A stretch of 64,000 nucleotides of DNA from Azolla caroliniana (taxonomy: Eukaryota > Polypodiophyta), in contig JBHGNT010000020.1 of the NCBI GenBank assembly GCA_043228905.1, positions 2,790,001 to 2,854,000 of the forward strand, written 5' to 3'. The position numbers and the translations under genes were made by a program. A model generated the notes under the pieces. The model saw only the letters and a program-made list of their open reading frames with translations. It did not search any database and was not told the origin of the DNA. This document shows positions 36,117-46,795 of the stretch, piece after piece (the stretch's first letter is position 1; each line of letters begins with the position of its first letter).

Positions 36117-36786
36117 CACTATTATTTCAATCACTGCTTCCAACGGAAAAGGAAAAATAATAAACTTCCAATCCATAATGATATGTACCTTTCAAAGTTT
36201 CATAACTAGAGTGTAAGAAGACAGCAACATAGTGAATTAATCTAAAACTTTGCTAAAACAACTATTTTCGTGAACTAGTTTCATTTCTATCTTAGAGGAA
36301 ACTAAGCCTCAACTTTTCTATCTTCCAAGAAACTAAGCCTCAACTTTTCCTCTCACACTAATATAAGATATGTGTGCGGTTGTAGTCCTATAGTCCTATA
36401 GTTAATGTATGTGCTTTGGAAGCAATAGATAGAATTTTAATATGTCGTAAGTGCACGTTGTGTGTTTTAGAGTAGTATTCCAATGAGACAAACAAAATGT
36501 ATTTGAGTCGATTCGAGTACGTCATGTTACATGACAAGTTTTATAACAATATTCTAGAAAATACTCGAAAAATTAAATTAATATGAAGCTTTGCTCAAAT
36601 AGACCATTTTTATGGACTAGTTTCATGTGCATCTTAGAAGAAACGTAAGAGCACTATTGGTTTATTCAGATAACAAATCGTAAAGATTCAATATTGAGGT
36701 TAATATACAATAACTCAGCAAGAAATTTTTCTCGTACAGTTTTTATTTCTGATAGTGTACGAATCCCTTGGAAATATGCCCAAATT

Positions 36787-36858
36787 GCGCTTGTAGTCCA
36801 ACGGTTAGGATAATTGTGTTCTAAGCAATAGACCCGAATTCAACTCTGGGCAAGCACA
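36787..36858 (+). pseudogene. tRNA-Gly-like pseudogene with anticodon-loop change
   Basis: The anticodon loop reads GTTCTAA, giving TCT (Arg-type) in place of TCC. The T-stem has two mismatches and the acceptor one. Confidence 0.55.
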
Positions 36859-37690
36859 CACTATGTTATTTCAATCACTGCTTCCAACGAAAAAGAAAAA
36901 ATGATTCACTTCCAATCCAGAATGATACGTACCTTTCAAAGTTTCATGACTAGAGCGTAAGAAGATAGCAACATAGTGAATTAATCTAAACCTTCCTAAA
37001 ACAACTATTTTCCCGAACTACTTTCATTTCTATCTTAGAAGAAAGTAAGCCTCCACTTTTCCTAACTCATGTGACATGTTTTAAAGCTTAAGGACTCACA
37101 CTGATATGAGATATTTGTGCGGTTGTAGTCCTATAGTTAATGTATTTGCTTTGAAAGCAATAGATAGAACTTCAACATGTCCTAACTACATTGTGTGTGC
37201 TTTAGAGTAGTATTCCAATGGGACAAGCAAATTGTACGAATATTTCTCATACATTTTCTGTTTCTAATAGTGTACGAATGCCTTGGAAATATGCCCAAAT
37301 TGCGTTTGTAGTCCAACGGTTAGGATAATTGCCTTCCAAGTTCAACATGTCGTAACTGCACGTTGTGTGCTTTAGAGTAGTATTCCAATGTGACAAGGAA
37401 ATTGTATTTGAGTCGATTCGAGAGCATCATGTTACATGACAAGTTTTATTACAATATTCTAGGAAATACTCAAAAATTGAATTAATATGAAGCTTTGCTC
37501 AAATAGACCGTTTTCATGGACTAGGTTCATGTGGATCTTAGAAGAAACGTAAGAGCACTATTGGTTTATTCAGATAACAAATTGTAAAGATTCAATACTG
37601 AGGTTAATATACAATAACTCGGCAAGAAATTTTTCTCCTACTGTTTTTATTTCTGATAGTGTACGAATCCCTTTGAAATTTGGCCAAATT

Positions 37691-37763
37691 GCGCTTGTTA
37701 TTCCAACGGTTAGGATAATTGCTTTCCAAGCAATAGACCCGAGTTCAAATTTTGGCAAGCGCA
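37691..37763 (+). pseudogene. tRNA-Gly(TCC)-like pseudogene, 1-nt insertion
   Basis: One extra base before the D-stem and a damaged T-arm (TTCAAATTTTGG). The acceptor stem is intact. Confidence 0.5.
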
Positions 37764-37922
37764 CACTATGTTATTTCAATCACTGCTTCCAATGGAATAG
37801 AAAAAATGATTAACTTCCAATCCAAAATGATACGTAGATTTCAAAGTTTCATAACTAGAGCGTAAGAAGACAGCAACATAGTGAATTAATCTAAAGCTTT
37901 GCTAAAACAACTATTTTCCTGA

Positions 37923-37949
37923 GGGTCAAAGCATGCTACGGTGTACCAA
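37923..37949 (+). repeat. Left terminal inverted repeat
   Basis: 27 bp beginning GGGTCAAAGCATGC and ending GTGTACCAA. It pairs with 59869-59895 with 3 mismatches. Confidence 0.8.
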
Positions 37950-39407
37950 CTTTTGGCCAAAACTTTAGTACTAATTCCATGTGGATGAAAAACTTCAAAA
38001 TGTAAAAATAAATCAAGTATTTGGGTTTAAAAAGTTGAGCACTTGTCTTAAAATTAAAAGTCACATTCAATGAAAATAGAATTCAAATACAAATTAACAT
38101 CACTTGTGTTAAAATCCTACGTAATGTTGTAAGGAGGTCTTAACTATATAAGATCTCGAGTCGTTAGTGAATCATCCACTCTGTCTCTCTTGGCAATTAA
38201 CAAGTTTATGTCGAACTGTTAGTTAGTTAGTTAGTCTCTCTCTCTCTCTCTCTCTCTCTCTTTACACTTGGTAATTCCCTAGGTTTGTACCTCTTCTCTC
38301 TCGCAGTCTTTCCTTCCCCCTTCTACTCGAGAATTCATTACATCCGTACCCCCCTCCCTCCCTGCCTCCCTCCCTCTTCCAACTTCTACACAGGTTTCTC
38401 CATGTTCTCTGCTCACTCTGAAACCCTAAACCCATTCCTTGCCTGTCATGTCCTCTTTGCAACAATAGTACATTGTGACCTCATTGTTCTATGTCATCGT
38501 TACATCAACATCAGGTGTTGTACTGTGTCCTCGCTACATCGACATCAGGTCTTCAGCTGTGTCCTCGTCATGTCCTCTTTGCAACAACAGTACGTTGTGA
38601 CCTCGCTGTTCTTTGTCGTCGTTACATCGACATCAGGTCATCAACTATGTCCTCGTTGTGACCTCGTTGTTCTCTATCGTCGTTACATCGACATCAGGTG
38701 TTGTATTGTGTCCTCGCTGCATCGACATCAGGTCATCAACTATGTCCTCGTTGTGTCCTCTCTCTTAGGTATTCTCTCTCTCAACCGTTGTATTGTGTCC
38801 TCTATTAGCCATGTTCTCGAGCTTTCCCTTGATGGCCACGTTCTCTCTCTCAAGGGTTCTCTGAAGTGTGGTTTTGCACACCGTGTCCTCTTCGCATCGG
38901 TTTAGGGTTTGCTAGTCATGTTCCCTCTACCTCCAAGTGTTCCCTCATACCTGGTTCCCCCTACCTGGTTCCCTCTACCCGGTGTGTTTCAATCGTGTCC
39001 CCTCTTCAAAGACTTCGACAACGACATTTGGTACTTGTTTTACACTATATTTGTATGTTTGATTCTATCTGTTTTTGTCATTTTCTATCTGTTTCTTACA
39101 TCTGCAACCATAATGATGTTTGGGAAATGTTTATCTGTATGTTTGGTTCTATCTGTTATTATCGTTGAGGGTTTTGTTGTTGTTGTTGTTGTTGTTGTTG
39201 GTCTCCCTTGATCATTTGATCATTTGAGCGCGTTGTATGTGCATATGCTTGAATTTGAGAGTCGGACAATATGTGTATATGTCAAGTATCGGGAGTTAAC
39301 GTTATGTTTCATATCCGACATCTCCTTGAATTGTATATTATTTAATATTGTTTACTATTGTTGTGCATGATTTACTGTTATTTACTATTGTTGTGCATGT
39401 GAGGCAA
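37950..39407. other. 5' region of TIR element: promoter-like sequence, (CT)n and minisatellite
   Basis: No protein gene is supported; the open frames of 100-206 codons follow from the repeats. A TATA-like CTATATAAG is near 38146. A (CT)n tract spans about 38234-38262. A minisatellite of units like CCTCGTTGTGACCTCGTTGT and TACATCGACATCAGGTCATC covers about 38440-38760. A TTG run is at about 39173-39198. This looks like a promoter plus 5' UTR or first intron of the gene that follows. Confidence 0.45.
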
Positions 39408-40447
39408 AGAAGAGAGACAAGATTCACATGACAAGGAAGACACCCACAAAGAAGAAAATGGTCACCGAAAATTTCATCACACCATGCAAGGAAAGAAAAA
39501 GGACCCCCATCAAAGAAAGTAAGATGACTGCCGCCAAAAGGAGGTCAGGGTTTTCAGCAACTCAGGGCAAAAAGGTTCACACAAACATCCTTCGAGGTTC
39601 AAAATTGGGATGGGGTTATTTCCTTCGTGCATGACCTGACACTTATGAAGACGTAGACATCTGGATGAAGCAAACTTGGGGCTCATCACAACCCGAGTCA
39701 CGGAGAGGTTTCCACCTCACTCAATTGAAGAAGGATTATATCACTGAACTAAAGTCACGATATGAACAAGTTTATGATACGAAACATATCCTAAACAATG
39801 AGGTAGGATCTGTCTTTGCACATGCATTTGCATATGAACTGCATGGTGGCATTGAAGTTGATTGGGAAGATTTTGCTCATCATCGATCATCACAATATAG
39901 AGGGTCCTCAAGTACCAACACTACCATGAAGTCTAAGGGTACCTCTCATATTGAAATCCCAACTCGGACATCTGTGTTGATTCAACAAATTGCAAAACAG
40001 AAAGCCACACTAACAGAAAAACATGAACAACAATTGTTGCGTTGTATAGCTTCCATGCAAACAAAAATGCAAGCATTGTTGGCTGATTTGGAAGAAGTTT
40101 CATCTAGTGTGAAGGCAGCAGAGAAACAATTCACATCTAGGTCGATTACATACGAATGGATTGCATCAACAATCTAAAATTCTGAAAGTGATGTGTTAAA
40201 AGAGGAATTGAAGGAGCTCACAAGTATGGGCATTCATCTAGAAGCACAGAAGAAAGTTCTAGAGACATGGCGGTCTTCTCGTAATGAAATTGATCAGCAG
40301 TTATCTGCCTTAAAGCTGCATTCAGAGAATCTAACATGTTTCATGAAGGGTCTAAAAGAAAAAGGTTTAGATACTCTATGTCCAGACGTAGTTGAGCACC
40401 CCGCTTGCATGGAAAGTACAAATAGAAGCATTACTATATCACGGTAA
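39408..40447 (+). pseudogene. Pseudogene exon: lysine-rich and coiled-coil protein carried by the TIR element
   Basis: One frame from about 39408 to 40447, broken by two in-frame stops (TGA at 39632 and TAA at 40175) but otherwise open for about 340 codons. The N-terminus is strongly basic (RKTPTKKKMV, CKERKRTPIKES). The middle has a YEDVDIWMKQTWGSSQPESR segment, then residues with heptad-like leucines (LIQQIAKQKATLTEKHEQQL, LKELTSMGIHLEAQKKVLET) that suggest coiled coil. A GTAATG donor follows directly at about 40444. I recognise no family; it could be a captured host gene or a second transposon protein. Confidence 0.5.
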
Positions 40448-40532
40448 TGGTTTATATTTCTCCTTTTTGACCTTCTATGGTATAAAATATCATTGGTACT
40501 AATATAGTGTATGTTGTGTCTCGTTACTGAAG

Positions 40533-40663
40533 GTGTTTATTCTGTGGCCTTGGATTCAAGCTTGAGTCTATGGATGCTATCATTACACCATGCTTGCACA
40601 CATATCATTTGTTATGTGCTAAGTACCATTTCGAGAAAGAAAATAAATGTTTGGACTATAAAA
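40533..40663 (+). pseudogene. Probable exon with RING-like zinc-binding motif
   Basis: It follows a plausible 3' splice site (ACTGAAG). The frame from 40534 reads CLFCGLGFKLESM and then CLHTYHLLC, ending KENKC: C-x2-C, 16 residues, C-x-H-x2-H-x2-C, 11 residues, C. This is the ligand layout of a RING-H2-type finger with the last Cys missing (C-x2-Y). A GTATAG donor is at 40664. RING proteins are mostly ubiquitin ligases; that role here is inference. It is likely the second exon of the gene starting near 39408. Confidence 0.45.
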
Positions 40664-40819
40664 GTATAGTTGGAGCAGAATGGTACCTAGCTTGGGGTTT
40701 AAAAGTGCACTCCTATGGTACGCGATTAAGCATTATGCAATTTTTATACTATGATTTTATAATTTTACTTTTGGTTATATTCTTACAGTTGGATCCAGGA
40801 TCATCAGTTGATTTAGTGC

Positions 40820-41393
40820 AGATTATTTAGTACTAAATGTCTTAAATGTTTAGTTGTATAACTTGTATTAGTATTAACATTGTTTATTGCATTGTTGCTT
40901 TGCATGATTAAGTACTAAGAGTACTTATTCCATTGTATTACTTTGTGATCATTTGATTCAATATTGATTATTTAGTACGGAGAGTCTTAAATGTTTAGTT
41001 GTATAACTCGTATTAGTACTAATATTGGTTAATTGCATTGTACTTTTTGTGTCCACTTTACTTAGGCTTTCCATAACCGAACAAATAGGCATGTCGGTCT
41101 TGGTTGTTTAGTACTAACATTGCTCATTACCATCAGAAATATGCATGTCCAGGTGGTTCAGTACTATTCCTTTAAGATCCTAAGATGTTGATTAAGTACT
41201 AACAGTACTTTTTGAGTCCACTTGACTGAGGCTTTGCATAACCGAACAAATAGGCATGACGTTCTTTGCTTTTTAGTACTAACATTGTTCATTACCAGAT
41301 GAAATATGTGTGTCTAGGTGGCTTAGTACTAATCCTTTAAGTTCCTATGATGTTGATTAAGTACTAACATTACTTAATACGTTGTATTCCTTT
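40820..41393. repeat. Degenerate ~190-bp tandem repeats rich in TAGTACTAA (intron of TIR-element gene)
   Basis: Three to four degenerate copies of a unit containing TTAGTACTAACATTGTTCATT, CTTTGCATAACCGAACAAAT and ATATGCATGTCCAGGTGG; a further copy and a half lie at 53445-53690 beyond the RLX1 insertion. No coding potential. Confidence 0.65.
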
Positions 41394-41805
41394 TGTCACG
41401 GACACACCAAGTGCGGACTAAGACGAGGCTATGACGGAGCGATGACGGAATGACACAAGAGCATAAAGATAGAGATGAAGATTAAGGAGAGAAGATGGGC
41501 GAAACAAGAATACTAGATTGATATGTCCATGACTGGCGTTGTTCACCTTGAATTCCGTCAAGGTGAACTCAACTATTTATACTAAGTGGCATGCATACCT
41601 GTTGCACGCATGTGATACAATAGAGCATGTAGCCAATAGGTACGCATGCATGTGCCAAGTGTTAATAATACAAGGGAGAAATTATGCACATGATGCTAGC
41701 TAAAACCTACAATGAGGAAGTATATACATGATTATATGTTAGATGTGTGGTTGACACATAACACTCAATCATAACTTGGTCATGTCAAGAGTTCAAATCT
41801 TGACA
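41394..41805 (-). repeat. RLX1 LTR (left)
   Basis: 412 bp, TGTCACGG to CTTGACA on the plus strand. One end is a palindrome, TGTCAAGAgttcaaaTCTTGACA-like (about 41783-41805). A second hairpin, CACCTTGA-6 nt-TCAAGGTG (about 41544-41565), lies just beside the minus-strand TATA box, near the expected transcript start. Confidence 0.82.
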
Positions 41806-42679
41806 TTATCCCCCCTCCAACGATGCCTTCCCAAATCGTTTGTCGACTTTAGGAGATATTGTTGATGAAAATCTTAGATCACCTTAAAAGTATTTTGTAA
41901 ATCCTAGACAAGGAGTAACCCTTCCACAAGACGAGGTATTTAACACCAACGGGCCTGAGCGAGCATGTGTGGTCCTCGCGTAGGACTGGAACACAAATAT
42001 CAACGGGTGTGATCGACCATGTGCGGTCCTCACGGGGAGCATGAACACCAAGGGGCATGAGTGACCATGCGGGGTCCTTGTCGGGAACTAGAACGTTCCT
42101 CGTTGAGAGTTGGAACACGAGCACCAACAGGCGTGAGCAACCATGTTGTCCTCACCGAGAAATGGAACACGAATGAGTGAGTGACCATGTGGCGCTCACC
42201 GGGAACAGGAACACAAACGGGATTAATCGACCATGTGTGGTCCTCTCCGGGAATTGGAACATGAACAACAACGAGCATGAGCGACCATGTCGGTCCTTAC
42301 CAGGATCTAGAACACGAACAATAGTTGGAGTGAGTGACCATGTCTGGTTGTCACCGAAGATTGGAACACGAACGGGAGTGAGCAACCATGCGGCCCTCAC
42401 CGGGAACTGGAACACAAACACCAACGGGAGTGAGTGGTCTTGTGCAGCCGTCACTGGCAACTGGAACATGAACACGAATGGGAAAGAAACAAAAAAATAG
42501 AGACAGTGATGAGGAGAAATATAAAGCCAATGAAAATGATGAGAAGAAACTAGGAGATAGAAATGGCGAGGAAGATAGGAAATGAAGCGATGTTGATGAT
42601 GGTACGATGAAGATGATAACTCCAGAAGCAAGGGCGATGACGGAGACGGGTGATGCTTCTAGTTGGAAGGTGAACAAAC
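41806..42679 (-). repeat. RLX1 internal region: minisatellite of ~60-bp units
   Basis: About nine degenerate copies of a unit like GAGTGACCATGTGTGGTCC, TCACCGGGAACTGGAACACG, AACACCAACGGG between about 41940 and 42480. Then a purine-rich stretch (42485-42670) with GATGA runs. The long minus-strand frames here only reflect the repeats. Confidence 0.65.
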
Positions 42680-43028
42680 TGTCACGGACACACCAAGTGC
42701 AGACTAAGACGGAGCACGGATGATGAGGCTATGACGGAGCGATGACGGAATGACACAAGAGCATAAAGATAGAGATGAAGATTAAGGAGAGAAGATGGGC
42801 GAAACAAGAATACTAGATTGATATGTCCATGACTGGCGTTGTTCACCTTGAATTCCTTCAAGGTGAACTCAACTATTTATACTAAGTGGCATGCATACCT
42901 GTTGCACGCATGTGATACAATAGAGCATGTAGCCAATAGGTACGCATGCATGTGCCAAGTGTTAATAATACAAGGGAGAAATTATGCACATGATGCTAGC
43001 TAAAACCTGCAATGAGGAAGTATATACA
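42680..43028 (-). repeat. RLX1 LTR (middle), left part
   Basis: Same LTR as 41394-41805 but interrupted at 43028 by RLG2 and continued at 53008-53083. It contains an extra ACGGAGCACGGATG segment near its plus-strand start. Confidence 0.8.
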
Positions 43029-43417
43029 TGTTGTCTGCCTGGCCGGACTAGCCTCAACACAGGTGTCTATCCGACACTTCTTCAAAGGGGTGGTAAGGAT
43101 TGGATGCTAGGTTACACGCGTAAGATGATTACAATTAAGCACAGACGGTAAACAATACGAGATACAGATAAACACGCAATAATTACTATTGTATTAATTC
43201 CGTCAAACCCTTTACAAATCATCGGATCCTTTTATAGGCATCCGGCAAGGTTACAATCGGTGCGCTTAGGCAACCGACATCCGAATCGGTCCGGATCCGG
43301 ATCGGTACAACTGTACCGGATCCGTCCCTCCGAATAATAATTCTACTATTATTTACTTCCTATTATCCGATCCGACTCCGCCTTCCCACTTGTCCTTGCT
43401 CTTCTGACCGGCCAACA
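43029..43417 (-). repeat. RLG2 3' LTR
   Basis: 389 bp. On the minus strand it runs TGTTGGCC to AGACAACA. TATAAAA (minus) is at 43230-43236. Confidence 0.92.
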
Positions 43418-43467
43418 CATGGCACGCCCGTGGGAAAGTGCCTTGCACTTCGAATCCACTCCCGGCC

Positions 43468-46062
43468 TCATTCTTCCTCCAAAATATCGAGCACACTCTG
43501 CTCGATGGTGTCAAGTGGTGCTTCTTCCTCCTGTTCCTGTTCCTTGCCTGCCTGGTCTCCGACCTCCGGTTGGGTGGGCTGTTCCGTAAAAATTTGCTGC
43601 TCCGGCTCTACTTGATTTCGTGGTGCCGGTGCTTCCTCACCGCTTCGTCCGGGTTCTTCCTGTTCTCCCTCTGTTCCAGGCTCTGTTCTGTTACCAGTGT
43701 CGCTTTCTCCGGTCTCGACTGGTTGGCTCGGTACGCCTTCTTCCTCTGCTCTGGTGTCTTCCGGTCTCAACTCTTCTTCTTCTCCGGCATCGGGCTGCTC
43801 CTGCTCTTCTTCTTCTCCTTCGATCGGAAGTTCTTCTTCGGGTATTCCTTGTCGGGGTTGTTCGGTGTCGGTTGGTTCAACTTCAACCGGTCGCTCTCCC
43901 TCACTTATCGTGATTGGTGTCGTTCTTCCCTTAGCTTCCTGTCGTAACCGGTCCTGCTCGTATCTCTCCAACTCCAACTGAGTTGCGAGCTGCCCGTCAT
44001 CCAACCTCTCTACCAACCCTCAGATTTCTTTGAGGTGTTCTTCTGCTAAAGTGTAGAAATCCTCCGACAATTCTTCCCGAATGGCGACGATACTTTCTTC
44101 ATCCATCTTGTAGAACTTGTCACCGGTCTTCCTCCGATTCTCGGCAACCGCTCGGAGTGTCTGCAGCTCGGCTGCCTGTTGTGACCACTCCTTCCATAGC
44201 TTTTCCGTACTTTCGTTGATGCTTGCTTGAGCTCGGGTACTCCATCCTGACATGATGAGCTTGATCCGGTCAACCCCCGCCTTAGCATGCGCATAAGCTT
44301 CTTGCTTTTCCTTCCTTGCCCGTTTTATAATGTCGGCCATTATCTGAGCCTGGGCCTCGTAATCCGCTTTCTGCTTTTCATAGGTACTTTGCAGTTTGCT
44401 GATCGTGAAGGTCGATTTTTCCTTTTCTTCATTCCTGATCTTGGTCAGATCCAGCTTTTCCCGCCTTAGCGCCTCTAATTCCTTCCTTCTCTCCGTCGCT
44501 TGGGCTATTTCCGCCGACAATGCTTCCTTGTTGGCACTGACCTCATCCATTGCCTTAGCCAGGTCTAATCGGGTCTCTTTGAGCTGTTCTTTCAGCTTCT
44601 CTATTTGCCGGTCGTAGTCTGCTGCCCGTTTCTTGTTGTCCGACTCGGCCTGCTTGTGATCTCGGTAGAGACGGTCGAAGTCCTCCGTCTTCTGCTTCAG
44701 GCGTCGGTTTGCCTGAGCTCTTAACCGATCGTCCCGGTCCTTCTGTTGTCGGAGTTCTTCCTGCAGTCGTTCTATCTCCTGCTCGGCATGTCGACGTAGT
44801 CGGTCCTTCTCCTTTTGCAGCTTCTCTTTTTCTTCTTGTAGTCGGTCATTAACGGCTCGACCTTTCCGGAGGCCTTCTTCCATTTTTCGTCTGTCATCCT
44901 CCACCGCTTTCCGCTGCTCCCTTTCTCTTTCCCTTAATGCCTCCTGAGCTTTTAACTCCTCTCGTAAGGTTTCTATTATTTTTTCGGTCTCAGGGCCGGT
45001 TTGCAAGGCTACCGGTTCCGGTTCCGGTTCCGGTTGTTTCCTTGTTGTCCCGACCGGCTCGGTGACAACTTGTGCTTGTTGAATTCCTTCCCTTGCCTGC
45101 AACAGCTCCCCTTGCATTTCCTCGATTTGTGTTCGGAGCGCGACCAACTCCTGAGTTGTTGTATGCGTCAGCTGTTGCCTACACGTTTCTTCTTTCTCTA
45201 ACTGGTCCGCTACTCCCGATAACTGCTCTGAAAGCCATCTCAGCCATTGTGGCTTTGTTCTTCCTGTGTCGGGGTGGCCTTGCTTACTTAACTCAGGCTG
45301 TTTTTTCGGCCTTTTCTCTGGCTCCGGCGCTTGTTCATTCTTCTTCTCTGGGATGACCGGTTCTCTGAAGTCCGGCACAACTGGTGTCGGTGCTGCTTCC
45401 CTCGGTACGGGTTCCGGTGTTGTTTCCACCTCGGCTACTGGAGGTGGTCCTTGCGCCCTCTGCTGAGTTTTGTCAACTGGTGGAGCCGGTCCTTTCGCCC
45501 GTTTCTCCCGACCTTGTCTTGCTGGGAGTCTTACCAGTGGTTCGGATGAGTCTTCTGTTTCAACTTCCTCCTCTGGTGCGGTTACCAGACGAACCTTTTG
45601 TATAAAATCCTCTGGTTCCGGTTCCGGCCGTCGCAGCGTTATATGGATTGGTTTGCGCGCTACCGGTTCCTCCTCGGCCGATTTCCCTTTGCCTTTACCT
45701 ACCGGTTTTGCCTTTGTTGCCGGTTCCTGTTGCTGTCGGGATGGTCCTTCCCCCCGCTGTTCTGCTTCTTGTTGGGTCCATCCGGGGGTGTGTTTCTCCA
45801 AGATCTGTCGGCGCTTTGTGACCTTTTTCGGCGTCGTCTCCTGCCGACCTCTTTTCTTTTGTGTGATGGGGAGCACCGGTGGGACTAACACCATTAGCCA
45901 TTGTGCTATCCCGGCCCATGGCTTCTTTCCTTCCACAAGATTTTTGATGGCCTCCTTCAATCCTTCGGTTATGAAATGGAGCCAGTCTATTTGTAAGCCT
46001 TCGTACGCTGCTATTAAGAACGCTGCCCGGTACTTGGCTATGGCCGGGGGACGGGGATTCAC
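43468..46062 (-). pseudogene. RLG2 accessory ORF, main part: long coiled-coil protein with acidic Pro/Glu-rich C-terminus
   Basis: Minus-strand frame 46062-44020 (680 codons), an in-frame TGA at 44020-44022, then the same frame continues to 43468, so about 863 codons with one stop. The N-terminal part (AKYRAAFLIAAYEGLQIDWL) is globular. Residues ~100-260 are basic, Pro-rich and of low complexity. Residues ~270-620 are a strong coiled coil (REELKAQEALREREREQRK, KLQKEKDRLRRHAEQEIERL). The tail is very rich in Glu, Pro and Gln. It directly overlaps the upstream ORF (46643-46059) in another frame with no ATG at its start, so both are probably one protein, joined by a lost or programmed frameshift. 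No known domain recognised; not an obvious env. Confidence 0.65.
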
Positions 46063-46643
46063 GAATCGTATTCCATCATGGCGTGGGCCACTTCTCCGAA
46101 CAGCAGGTTCTCTCCGCCCTGCGTTCGGTACGCCTTGCTGCTGATAGAGTACTCACCGAAATATTCGAACAGGATTTCACTTGAAGGGTTTTCGATTGTT
46201 TGAAGTCCTCCTGCTTTTATCCCCGTGAGCGCCTGCACCGCTCCTTCCGTGACTTCTGATATATCGATCGATGCTGCCGCCTGCTCTGGTTCTGCGTGTG
46301 GTGGAGCATCGGCGATCCGCAACAATCCTTTTAACCCGTTCTCCCTCATCCATTGGCGTGCCTCTTCCGACAGTACCATTGTTTCAAATTCTTCTTCTAC
46401 TGCCTGTTGTTCGGGATCGGGCTGTGTGTGCTCTGTGCGTCGGATCGCTCTTCTGTGCTTTTGCGCCTGTATGTAGGAAAATTCGTAAAAAGTGAGTCCT
46501 TCGCAGGCCTGTGTCTTATATAGTGGCTTTTGCCTCGAGCCGCCCTTTTTCGTTTCCCGCGGATGTTCCTCTCCCGCCATAATTAGTATGTCCTTTCTTG
46601 TTTGCCGCGTGTGAGTGCCCACGTTCCATGCTTTAAATAGCAA
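46059..46643 (-). pseudogene. RLG2 accessory ORF, N-terminal part
   Basis: 195-codon minus-strand frame. The likely start is the internal ATG of MAGEEHPRETKKGG, about 20 codons in. It contains YKTQACEGLTFYEFSYIQAQ and ENPSSEILFEYFGEYSISSK. It ends with TGA at 46059-46061, overlapping the next frame by a few bases; the sequence sense (FGEVAHAMMEYDS then NPRPPAIAKYRAAF) suggests continuous protein across the junction. A purine tract lies just upstream in the minus direction (46758-46790). Function unknown. Confidence 0.55.
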
Positions 46644-46795
46644 GTACGCGCACGTCCTTCTTTAATGCATGGCGAATCTTCGTTGTATGGTGGCGCTCCC
46701 ACCTCTTGTGATCTCCCCATCATTACTATGATGTGCGTCGATTTTGCCCACGTCTTCTTTTTTTCTTTTTTTCTTTTTTCTTTGTTTGGACCACG

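Larger units (their letters stand above)
31182..37922. repeat. Diverged tRNA-Gly satellite array (middle block)
   Basis: About nine monomers of 725-742 bp plus rearranged short units. tRNA-Gly-like modules start near 31414, 31515, 32166, 32891, 33157, 33891, 34308, 34574, 35309, 36045, 36787 and 37691. Partial ones near 33990, 34408 and 37303 stop within the D- or anticodon arm. The alternating decayed module starts near 31755, 32485, 33487, 34903, 35640, 36373 and 37117. No protein gene; the recurring 60-67-residue open frames are translations of the tRNA module and its flanks. Confidence 0.88.

Noticed and set aside
38285-39211. Host gene encoded by the 206- and 100-codon frames
   Set aside because: The frames run through minisatellite and microsatellite sequence with biased Cys/Ser/Val content and no domain.
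42177-42631. Long overlapping frames in the RLX1 interior as protein genes
   Set aside because: They translate a ~60-bp minisatellite in several frames; no conserved domain.
44287-46144. Plus-strand frames opposite the RLG2 accessory ORF
   Set aside because: They are antisense shadows of the minus-strand coiled-coil frame.
43468-46643. Retroviral envelope protein
   Set aside because: No signal peptide, transmembrane segment or furin-like site is visible. Coiled coil and acidic tail only.
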